From positions 2,232,001 to 2,296,000 of the forward strand of contig JAFFSR010000280.1 in the NCBI GenBank assembly GCA_017163975.1: a stretch of DNA of 64,000 nucleotides. The letters run 5' to 3'. The position numbers and the translations under genes were made by a program. The stretch is from Anastatus disparis (taxonomy: Eukaryota > Arthropoda > Insecta > Hymenoptera > Eupelmidae). The notes under the pieces were generated by a model. It saw nothing but the letters and a program-made list of their open reading frames with translations, was not told the origin of the DNA and did not search any database. Within the stretch, counting starts at the first letter, position 1, and the number at the start of each line of letters is the position of its first letter. Shown here one piece after another: positions 55,018 to 64,000 of the stretch.

Positions 55018-55540
55018 TACTAGAGAGGATTCCCCCCTGCTCGAGCTGCTCGCCAACCCCTCATTTATAAATTCTAACATTTTAAAATTATATAATTACA
55101 TCTTACTTACTATATCATTTTAATTTCATTTTAATTGTTTATAACTATAGTGAAGATTTTTATTTAATTTTTATAAGAATGACAGATTTCCACTCCACTT
55201 AAAGAGGTACCGTCATTTAAACCTTACATTGAATTATTTTTAACATAAGTTAAATAATAAACAATGTATAGTATTTAATGGCGCGTTGTTTTGTTTTTTA
55301 TTTATTTGAAATAATTATATAAAAATAAACATAATAATTTTAAGTAATTTTAAGACATGTTAAAATTAATTAAAATTTTTCGATTATTTTTAGATAAATA
55401 TTTAAAATAAAACTATGGTTTCCTTCGCCTGTAGCCCTACACGACCATGAGAGCCTATATTCTTTCCTCCTTATACCATAAGCTCAACCTGCAAACCATC
55501 CTCCACCATTGGAAACACACATATTCAAGCAAATTTTCAA
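55018..55540 (+). repeat. Dispersed repeat P, copy 2
   Basis: Begins CTAGAGAGGATTCCCCCCTG, then CTCGAGCTGCTCGCC and AACCCC, and follows copy 1 (42978-43500) through TTTTAAGACATGTTAAAATT and GCAAACCATCCTCCACCATT. The two copies are both plus strand. A small spliced ORF follows this copy. Confidence 0.75.
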
Positions 55541-55644
55541 AAGTTATTTATTTTTTTTTAAATTTTGTCAATTTATTGTATATTTTTTTCAATATTCATT
55601 TAATAATTATATTATTTTATGCTAATTAATTTTTATAAACATAG

Positions 55645-56039
55645 AAATTGAAGGATTTAAAAAAAATATTTTCATTCAAAAATCAAAATATAATGAAGAT
55701 GAATTTTTTGGGACAATTACTGATGGACATTATAAAATAGACATTTTGTTATATAAAACTGATGCAAATATTGATTTCTCAATAGAAAAGGGTACGAAGG
55801 TTGAAGTTATTGGTGATATACAAGAAATTGGTATATGAATAAATTCAAATAACATAATTAATAACTTTGTTGATTATATATCCAATTAAATCATATCATT
55901 TTATTTTTTAGGAAATATATACACTATAGTTGTTAAAAACTTTAATCAAATAAAAATTATTCCAGATGAAACGATGGAAATAGAAAAATTGATTTTAGGC
56001 ACTGAAATATTTTTTGTCAACAATAATTTGGAAACATAA
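55645..56039 (+). CDS. Small two-exon coding fragment, possible OB-fold-like protein
   Basis: An exon at 55645-55830 (after AACATAG) reads IEGFKKNIFIQKSKYNEDEF, FGTITDGHYKIDILLYKTDA and IEKGTKVEVIGDIQEI, ending G|GTATAT. A second exon from 55912 (after TTTTTTAG) joins in phase 1 to make Gly and continues NIYTIVVKNFNQIKIIPDET to TAA at 56037-56039. The alternating beta-strand pattern with a GTKVEVIGDI turn is like a nucleic-acid-binding OB fold (RPA-like), but I cannot name a family. No in-frame ATG is in the first exon, so the 5' end lies upstream or is lost. Open frame on both sides of a clean intron suggests it is real. Confidence 0.45.
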
Positions 56040-56552
56040 AATTTATTGTATTCTTAAATTTTTTAATGAAAATGTTATTACTTTTTATATATTTTTATTT
56101 TCGTAATTTTGTATTTATAATCATATTTTTTTTATATACAACTATTTTGATTTTTAGATTGTGTTATATACAAATTGTACATTTTTTTATATATGTTTAT
56201 CTTTATACTATTTTATTTTACATGATATTATACATGCAAATTTTATATTTCATTATACATAAATTGTACATTTTTTATTTTAAAAAATTTCAACTATTTT
56301 TTACTTAAAATATTTTTATTAAGTTTAAAAATTATTGACTTTTTAAGAATAGAAAATCATTGATATGACTCAATGCGTAAAAAATCTTTTATCTTTAATC
56401 AATCTTAAATAATAAATTTAAAATATTTATGGCTGATTCCATTTCAAATCGAACAGTCAGTATACACTCAAGTCACCAATTACTGCGCTAATGGAGTATG
56501 TTATTCTACCCTAAAAATAAGGGTATACGTATTTTTTTATTTTGCTGAAATA
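56040..56552. other. AT-rich spacer
   Basis: Phe/Ile/Tyr-rich frame at 56066-56308 is compositional. Nothing else supported. Confidence 0.5.
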
Positions 56553-56761
56553 TCAAAATTGCATCAGATATGCACTTTTGAAAATTGTATACAAAAACTA
56601 AATGTTAAAACTGAAAATGTTGAGAATAACTTTAGAGAGCTATCGTTTTACCAATTTCCAATGAATTTTGATAAACCTTTTTTTATTTTATTTCGTTTTG
56701 AGCCCTCTTCAACTCCGTGCAAGAAATTTAAAAAAAAAACTAAAAAATGACTGAGATATAT
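56553..56761 (+). repeat. Left terminal inverted repeat, arm A
   Basis: Begins near AAAATTGCATCAGATATGCA and ends GACTGAGATATAT; it is the reverse complement of 63797-64000 with few differences. The outer border cannot be fixed because the right partner leaves the window. Confidence 0.85.
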
Positions 56762-56884
56762 GGGTAATTCTTTCATACTTTTAAAAATCATGTTACTGCG
56801 TCATTTCTCCTAAATATGAGATAGCACATCTTGTTAGCAAATGTTCACTGATTTATTGAGTTATTAGAAACTAATTTTGCTATA

Positions 56885-59066
56885 TTGCTTTCTCATAGAG
56901 AAAGCATTGTATCGGTAAAAAAAATTTTTTTCTATTTTTTCATTAATTTGTACATATTTGAACTCAGTGAGTCGAAAAAAGTGGTTTCCAGAAAATGTCT
57001 GTATGTATGTGTGTGTGTGTGTGTGTGTGTGTGGATGTATGAATTCAGTTAGTAAGCTGTATCTCGAGAACTACTCGATGGATTTGCTTCTAATTTTGCA
57101 TGGAATTTAGTTTTGTGATTAACTTGCTGGGAAGCTATTGATAATTTGGTTCTTCCACCGTAGTTTTCATTTTAAAGTTTTTTTAAAAAATAAAAAAAAA
57201 ATTCGATTTTTCGTTTTTTGGTTTTTTTTTGTTTACTACTCGATGAATTTGCTTCAAAATTTGCATGGAATTTATTTCTGATTGCCCGGATAAAATAAAT
57301 TTTTAAAAACTGATTTTCTTAGCTCAGTTTTAATTTTAGAGCATTTTGAAATTTTTGAAAAAAATGTTTCTATTTATTAAGCCAATAAAATCTTAAAAAC
57401 TACTCGATGGATTTACTTCAAATTTTCCATACAATTCAATTTTTTGATGAACTGGTGCGGAAGCTATTGGGAATTGGTTTTCTTAGCGCAGTTTTTTTTT
57501 TAGAATCATTTTAAGAATTTTTAAAAAATTTCGATTTTTCATTTTTTTTGTATTTTACGTAAACTACTCGAAGAATTTGTTCAAAAATTTGTATGGAACT
57601 TTATTTCGACTGCCAAAATTATTAAAAATTTTGTAAACTAATTTTCTTAGCGCACTTTTAATTTTAGAGCATTTTTAAAATTTTTTAAAAAATTTTTATT
57701 TTTAATTTTTTTTTATTTTACGAAAACCATTCGATTGATTTGCTCCAAAATTTGTATGCAATTAATTCGCTACTATCTGAAGAAAACAAGCTTTGGAATA
57801 CTAATTTTCTCAGCGCAGTTTTAATTTTAGAACACTTTGAAAATTTTCAAAAAAATTTTTATTTTTCATTTATTTTCTTTTTTGCGTTAACCATACTATA
57901 AATTTTCTCCAAAATTTTCATACAATTAATTCGCTATTGTCTGAAAAAAATTAGCTTTTGGAAACTAATTTTCTTAGAGTGGTTACAATTTTAGAGAATT
58001 TTAAAGATTTAAAAAAAAATTTTGATTCTTCTTTTCTTATTTTTTTTATTCTTCGTAAAGTACTCGATAGATTTGTTCTAAAAATTACAGGGAAATTATT
58101 TGCGACTGCCAAAAGAAGGGAAATTTTCAAAAATTGATTTTCATAGCGTAGTTTTAATTTTAGAGCATTTTTAAAATTTTTAAAAAGAAATTTTGAAAAG
58201 AAAATGTTATTTATTTAACCAGTTAGATCTCGAAAATTACTCTATGGATTTACTTCAAATTTTGTATACCATCTATGTTTTTGTATAACTAGGCGGGAAG
58301 CTATAGAAAATTTGTATTCATAGTGTATTTTTTTTTATTATAGAGCCATTTTAAGAATTTGAAAAAATTTTCGATTTTTAATTTTTTTTTTTGTATTTTA
58401 CGTAAGTTAATTGATGAGTTTGCTTTGAGATTTCCATGGGAATAATTTGCATCTGCCAAAAGAAGGATAACTTTTATAAACCGATCTTTTTAGCGTAGTT
58501 TTCTTTTTAGAAAATTTTAAAAATTTTCTTAAAAAATTTTCATATTTCAGTATTTTTCCATTTTACGTAAAGTACTTGATAGAATTACTCTAAAATTTGT
58601 ATACAAGTTATTTGCTACTGTCTTTATAAACCAAGTTTTAAATAAATAATTTTATTAGCGTAGCTTTTTGATCACTTCTTTTGTTTTCTGAGTTACTCTT
58701 GAAAATTTATAATAGTACTACTGAATTTAATTACCGTTACTAAAATTGACTACTTGGATTTACCAAGCTTAGTCGTGATAAAAAGATATCCACAAGATAA
58801 CAAAAATAATAAATTCGAACCTATGTATAAGGCTAGCTAAAGTCAACAAAATTAAACACTTTAAAAGCTAACATTTAACCCAAACAAAATGTTGAAAAGG
58901 CAATCAACTAGCATATATATTCAAAATTTATAAAGTACAAAATGAATAAATATTAATGATGGACAATTTTTTTATATTAAAATCACATTTAAATAAATAT
59001 AAAAAAATAATGAAACTCAAAGAGCTCTATGAGAAAGCATTCCGCCAAAGCACTTGGCAGCGTTTT
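56885..59066 (+). repeat. Repeat element R, copy 2
   Basis: Reverse orientation relative to 20080-22815. The left border is the perfect hairpin GCTTTCTCATAGAGAAAGC (about 56887); the right border reads CTCTATGAGAAAGC then GCCAAAGCACTTGGC (59027-59059). Units of about 163 bp carry TTTTCTTAGCGCAGTTTTAA, TTTTAGAGCATTTTGAAA and ACTACTCGATGGATTTGCTT. A GT-rich tract lies at 57001-57033. Confidence 0.8.
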
Positions 59067-60711
59067 TTTAATGATAATTAGACGTGTCATTTTATGGCGG
59101 ATGGGGAAAAGAGGTTTTTTTTTGAAATTTAAATGTTACCAGGCCATGTAAAATGATAAATTATCGCTATAAAAAAAATGACTACTGCTTTTTTGAATTG
59201 AAATTCACACCAAAGCTTTATCTATACACATACTTTTGGAAAATCAAGAGCATGGGTGTGTGCCTGTTAACAAAAGTACTTTCTGAAAGGTTATTAAAAT
59301 GTTACCAAAAATTTATATATTTTACTTTTTTCTGGAAAATACGATGCTGTAAAAAAGACTATTCAGCGGTGACATTTTAAACTACATCAAAAGGTAATAT
59401 TTAGAATCACAAAGAGAAATTTTTTTATTAGGAACGTGTGCCTAGTGTAGATAAAGTTCTTTGTTCGTTTGAAATTATACTTAAAAAACGTGACTCACTT
59501 TTGAAAATAGGTTTTTATCCACTAATATGAAAATCTAAGCTTTGATTCACCTTTTCTCTGTTGTGAACTTTGTAATTTACTATTTTATAATACTCAATGT
59601 AATCTTTAAGTTGCTTTTGAAGTATTATTTCGAGTATTCTGGAAATCATTGAATTTTTCCCGGCTATTAAATTTTCCAAATTTACATCGATTACCTAGTT
59701 TCTATCAATGTTTTAATTTTAAAGAGTTTAAACTTTAAAAAGCTCAGTTTTAGTATGTATTAATAGCTTACACCTAGAACGTTGAGTTGAATCATCACTG
59801 AAATTTCTAGATTTAAAAACCGATTTTCTAATTTCGAGATTTTGTTTATATAACCGTGATTTTTCTATTATTCATAATGCTACGATGCTAAGATTATTTA
59901 TCAAAATTTTTCGATTTTTATATTTTTTAATGTTTATTAAATAAACTAAAATATTTGGTTAAAAGGAATATAAGTATTTTTATTCGAAAACATAAACTAC
60001 ACAAATCTATGTCAAATTTCATACCCTAAGATTGACAATTTTAGCAAAAATAAATTGATATTCCACTCACTTATGATTTGTAATCAGCAATCCCAAAAGC
60101 CATTGGGTAACTAATATCACTCAATTTTAATACCCGAATTAATTAATGAATTTTCCAAAAAAATTTCCATTTCTGGCATATTTTATTTATTACAAAAAAT
60201 TTTGTAATTATTAATGTAAATTGCGTATTTAAATATTTTCTGTAACATATTAAACATGTAAAAATGAAAAAGCTCAATGGAAAATGATCTATTATAGCCC
60301 AAAATACTTAAAAAACTGATCTGAGATAGGTAAAATATTATACCTGGGTGTGATAATAATGAATATATTTAAATGTCTTATATTAAAAAAAGCTATCTTC
60401 AAAAGTGAGTAATGCGATTTTTTCTTTTATTATCATTTTAATATATCAATATTTAAAAAAAATAAATTTGATACATGTGTCTTCAATTTTTTTTAATTTA
60501 TTGAAAGTAAATTTTAACACTATGAAAAATTTACTCGAAAATCTGTCTTTTGATGTTTGTTAAAAAGACTACCCTTAAAAGTGAGTAACACGATTTTTTT
60601 CTTTCATTATAATACGTCAACATTCAGAGAAAATTAGTTTTATACGTGTGCCTGTATTTTTTTTTTTCAATTTGTTGCAGGTGAAATTTTAACATTATGA
60701 AAGATTTACCC
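59067..60711. other. Right part of the nested element, AT-rich
   Basis: No gene. Contains several copies of a CGTGTGCCTG/GTGTGCCTGT phrase (59257, 59432, 60645) and AAAAGTGAGTAA (60401, 60577). The 75-codon frame at 59153-59380 has no recognisable domain. Confidence 0.45.
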
Positions 60712-60715
60712 ATAT

Positions 60716-60929
60716 GCATTTTACCAAAAAATGCACTTTTTATGCACATGCATTTTTCTCGAAAAGGCCATTTTTTTTTTTGCTGAAATTTTTTTTGCTG
60801 ATAGAGGACCAAAATACCTATCCAATAGTACTTGTTTGATCCCAGGTTTTTGGTTTGGAGCGAGAAAAAAATTCACAAATTTTGTTGGTGAAAAATGCTT
60901 GTATATACGTTCGGAAGTCTTAAGCAGTC
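60716..60929 (+). repeat. Left terminal inverted repeat, arm B
   Basis: GCATTTTACCAAAAAATGCA, ATGCACATGCATTTTTCTCG, GATAGAGGACCAAAATACCT and TATATACGTTCGGAAGTCTT match 63582-63796 in reverse. The frames here are shadows of the repeat. Confidence 0.9.
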
Positions 60930-61000
60930 TGCATTCAAACACTGTCGTATGCTTGGCTCATCATTTGTTTACATTTGTATGCATGTATATAGCATCAATA

Positions 61001-61003
<3 letters not shown>

Positions 61004-61048
<45 letters not shown>

Positions 61049-61057
61049 ATATATGTG
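61004..61057. repeat. (TA)n microsatellite
   Basis: Two runs of TA units separated by one interruption, between arm B and the transposase start. Confidence 0.9.
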
Positions 61058-61294
61058 TGTAAATTCGTAATATAAAAATAAATATTTAAACATGAAAAAA
61101 AAGAATTCTATTCGTGTATATCTATATTATGTATGTTTCGATGTACAAACAATAGGAGGCTAACTCGCGGACAAATACATCGCGTAACCAAAACAGCATA
61201 TTAGAACTGTTATATAGAAGCTAGTTATTTTTACGGCTGCTTTGAAAGGTGCTTCTCGGGCTTGTGAAAAATTCAACAAAATTGTGAAATAACA

Positions 61295-63385
61295 ATGTCC
61301 GAAATTTACTTTTCTAAAAGAATTTCATGTCCCGATTTTTTTCAAATGCATAAAAAGGTAGTTTATATGAGCAGTAATTCACGTTTTAGACCGTTGGAAG
61401 ATTTAGCCATTAATTTGGCACAGTTTCATCCAGATTTAAATATATTGCCATCTACTAATGTATGTAAAAATTGCCATAAACGCATATCAAAAATGATTTT
61501 AAGTGATCTTGAGTCTATATCTGAAAATGAAATCACTGAACTTTTTAGCGGAAGAGATGATGATTTTATTCCGAAGACACCCGAACGAATAGAGGAATTA
61601 AACGAGAGTATTAATTCAGTTTTACCTGAATGCATCTCACCCCTAAAAGAAAAACTGCAATACCTGAAAATTTTAGAGGAAATTACGTATCTAAAAAGAA
61701 AAAATCCTTAATTTCAGCTTTTTCTGCTACTGTTGGAAGTAAATTAGAAGATGCGTATGGCATTTCAGTTGAATCAATAGAATCGGACGAAAATTCCACT
61801 GAAAACTATTGGAATGAATTTTTAGAAAATTTTAAATTGGCTTTAGAAAAATGCTCTTCTATTTCGGAGAAAATAAAACTTCTAACTCTACTACCTTCAA
61901 AATTAAGCAAAATAAAAGTTTGCTCACTATTCCCGAATATAAGCGAGTATATGATAAATAAATCAAGAAATCTCGTGAAAAATAAAGGAGTTTATTCGGA
62001 GCCAGATTTATATACTGGTCATCCTATTGATGAAAGCACAAAAAATATCGTTATGGAATATTTTTTAAATGATGATTTTAATTGTAGTAGACAAAGTCCA
62101 AATAAATCTGATGTCGTAACTGTTAAAATTAATAACACAAAAACTAAAAAAGTCAAACGGTTTCTTACTCGAAGCTTAAAAGAAACATATAGTCAATTAA
62201 GAAAAGAAAATCCCAACTTACAAATAGGAAAATCGAAATTCTATAGTCTAAGACCAAGTTTCGTCTTAACTAGCCCTGTGAAGGAAGCTTGTCTTTGTGT
62301 ACATTGCGAAAATTTTGAACTGTTTCTTACAAGTTTGATTCGTTTTAGAGGCGATAAGAATTCGTTTAGATTCAATTCGTTCAGAAATAACTAACACAAT
62401 GTTGTGTTCTGAACCATCTGATTCATGTTTCTTGCAAGAATGCAAAGATTGTCCCGGTGGTGCGGGTATCACATTAGAATTGTTAAAACTGAAACAAAAT
62501 TGTGAAGATGAAATTACGTTTGCTTTGTGGGATAATGGTAATCTTATTAAACAAACAATAAGCTTAACAGTTTTTAAAGAAAAACTTTCAATCTGCGCAT
62601 TGAAAGCAAGTACTCATATATACATAAAAAATATTCAACGTGAAGCTATAAAAAAAGAAAAAGAAGAAGGTAAAGCTGATCCTACTAAGTTAATCATCCA
62701 CGTTGACTTTGCAGAAAATTGGTCTGTAATAAATAATAAAGCGGTTCAAGGAAATCATTGGGTAAATAACCAAATTTCTATTTTTACTGCAGTCTGTTAC
62801 CAAGGAGAGATAACACAAAGTTTTGCGATAGTTAGTGACGACAAAAAGCATGATACTGCATATGCACTGCTAGCAATAAATAAAATTATCGATCTTATGA
62901 AAAAGAATTATTTAGTTACTAAAGTCACTATCATATCAAATGGAGCTCCAAGCCAATTTAAAAATCGTTTTCAACTACATGAATTCAAACATTGGTTTTA
63001 TGAAATGAAATGGTTATTTTCTGCGACTGGTCATGGGAAAGGAGCCGTTGATGGAATAGGTGGGCTTCTAAAGCATTATGCTACTTCACATAACTTGAAA
63101 AGAGTTCATGAAGAATCGATACAAAATGCTGACGATTTTATAAATTGGGTTCAAAGTTACACCAATGCAATAAAAATCATTTTACTACCAATAAATGAGA
63201 TTGAAAGATTTAGAAAAAAGAAAAATATTGAATGGAGTGGGGTTTCTAAATATAATGGAATTCAAAAAAGTCATATGTGGTTAAAAAAACTTGGGGAATT
63301 AAAATCACATATATTTATTGGCAGGACAGCTATACATGCACTAAATGAAGTGAAAAACAAGAAAAAAAAAAGCCAAGCGTCGTGA
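61295..63385 (+). pseudogene. DDE-type transposase of the long-TIR transposon (two frameshifts)
   Basis: The gene starts at ATG 61295 (AACAATG context). The first frame runs to about 61680 with CPDFFQMHKK and CKNCHKRISKM, a Cys/His-rich start. The second frame covers about 61640-62345 (KKKKSLISAFSATVGSKLED ... TRSLKETYSQLRKENPNLQI and CLCVHCENFELF). The third, from about 62345 (EAIRIRLDSIRSEITNTML), continues to 63385 with CFLQECKDCPGG, IIHVDFAENWSVINNKAVQG, QISIFTAVCYQGEITQSFAI, SDDKKHD, IISNGAPSQFKNRFQ and WLFSATGHGKGAVDGIGGL. Asp residues in VDFAEN and near SNGAPSQFK/KGAVDG are candidates for the catalytic acids; SNGAP has Asn where related proteins may have Asp. About 697 codons in all. 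The superfamily is uncertain; Sola- or IS3EU-like is possible. Confidence 0.7.
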
Positions 63386-63581
63386 GACTACATTTAAAAC
63401 TAAAAATAATAAGCGCAAAAATAAAAAAAAATAATTATCTATAATTATTTTTTTGACGCATCCCAACAGTGAGAGGCAAGGGGAACTCACTCTAAAAAAG
63501 CACCTCGAAGAGAACAGAATCCTTCTACGTCCACGTCGTTGTTCCTGGATAATGCTAAACGAAGGATAATATTTAAATGTC

Positions 63582-64000
63582 GACTGCTTAAGACTTCCGA
63601 ACGTATATACAAGCATTTTTCACCAACAAAATTTGTGAATTTTTTTCTCGCTCCAAACCAAAAAACCCGGGATCAAACAAGTACTATTAGATAGGTATTT
63701 TGGTCCTCTATCAGCAAAAAAAATTTCAGCAAAAAAAAAAATGGCCTTTTCGAGAAAAATGCATGTGCATAAAAAGTGCATTTTTTGGTAAAATGCATAT
63801 ATCTCAGTCATTTTTTAGTTTTTTTTTTAATTTCTTGCACGGAGTTGAAGAGGGCTCAAAACGAAATAAAATAAAAAAAGGTTTATCAAAATTCATTGGA
63901 AATTGGTAAAACGATAGCTCTCTAAAGTTATTCTCAACATTTTCAGTTTTAACATTTAGTTTTTGTATGCAATTTTCAAAAGTGCATATCTGATGCAATT
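63582..64000 (-). repeat. Right terminal inverted repeat (arms B and A, uninterrupted)
   Basis: 63582-63796 pairs with 60716-60929 and 63797-64000 pairs with 56553-56761, joined by ATATATCTCAGTC without any insert. This is the reference for the original order of the left repeat. It is cut by the window end. Confidence 0.9.

Larger units (their letters stand above)
56762..60711. mobile_element. 3,950-bp nested element with ATAT target duplication
   Basis: Starts GGGTAATTCTTTCATA and ends TATGAAAGATTTACCC (one mismatch in 16), flanked by ATAT at 56758-56761 and 60712-60715. The uninterrupted sequence CTGAGATATATGCATTTTAC in the right repeat (reverse of about 63785-63804) proves the insertion site. 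It contains repeat R copy 2 and a 165-bp duplication near its right end (60400-60540 and 60575-60711). No transposase recognised, so it is non-autonomous. Confidence 0.8.
56553..64000 (+). mobile_element. Long-TIR DNA transposon with unassigned DDE-type transposase
   Basis: The outer inverted repeat is in two pieces on the left (arm A 56553-56761 and arm B 60716-60929, split by a 3,950-bp insertion) and in one piece on the right (B 63582-63796, A 63797-64000, running to the window end). Uninterrupted, each repeat is at least 420 bp. The transposase gene (61295-63385) lies between. Without the nested element the visible part is about 3.5 kb. The right tip lies outside the window. Confidence 0.85.

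Noticed and set aside
60624..60942. Lys/Phe-rich frames at the left arm B, and similar ones at 63620-63998 and 56559-56750
   Set aside because: The same peptides appear at both ends because they lie in the inverted repeats, not in genes.
1..64000. CRISPR arrays, functional tRNA or rRNA genes, bacterial promoters
   Set aside because: No regularly spaced direct repeats with unique spacers, no complete tRNA cloverleaf outside the SINE head, and the DNA is eukaryotic.

Overview
This 64-kb window is AT-rich eukaryotic DNA, most likely from an insect. The signs are spliced gene fragments, LINEs with a PHD-type ORF1 and an RT domain, a tRNA-derived SINE, MADF, BEN and Zeste-like Myb/SANT coding regions, and many TIR transposons. 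A parasitoid wasp or another AT-rich hymenopteran is plausible but unproven. There are no rRNA or functional tRNA genes, no CRISPR array and no prokaryotic operon. No intact conserved housekeeping gene is visible; nearly everything is mobile DNA or its debris.

Left part (1-14.9 kb). A PIF/Harbinger transposase 3' fragment comes first, then a SINE, and three MADF-like coding regions (two decayed, one open with a clean intron). One decayed MADF gene is split by an 853-bp palindromic MITE carrying eight perfect TGACGTCA octamers. After that come an unassigned ORF pair, an acidic micro-exon gene, palindromic MITEs, a pogo-like element with a pipsqueak-type HTH remnant, and the end of a Crypton-like tyrosine recombinase.

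Middle (14.9-34 kb). Two LINE copies of different families lie in tandem (A and B); B is one open frame broken only by four stop codons and lacks the endonuclease. A 163-bp-period repeat element, several TTAA-flanked palindromic MITEs, a reverse-strand LINE (C) and a decayed CACTA/EnSpm-type transposase follow.

Right part (34-64 kb). A broken BEN-domain gene precedes a Zeste-like Myb/SANT gene that runs into four tandemly duplicated phase-1 micro-exons, one split by a TTAA element. Then come further MITEs, a G-rich minisatellite, a degenerate telomere-like array, a second SINE copy with a perfect 13-bp target duplication, and a probable endogenous RNA-virus coat-protein-like gene (two in-frame stops) bounded by 16-bp direct repeats. 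LINE D, a repeat carrying a small spliced ORF, and a transposon with inverted repeats of more than 400 bp and a DDE-type transposase of unassigned superfamily close the window. The left inverted repeat of that transposon is split by a 3,950-bp element with an ATAT target duplication, and its right inverted repeat runs off the window end.

The elements are strongly nested, so relative ages can be read from who sits inside whom. The most unusual items are the micro-exon arrays, the CRE-octamer MITE, the virus-derived gene, the long-TIR transposon, and three related palindromic MITEs with 3-bp TNA target duplications. All assignments are from reading the sequence; no database search was possible.
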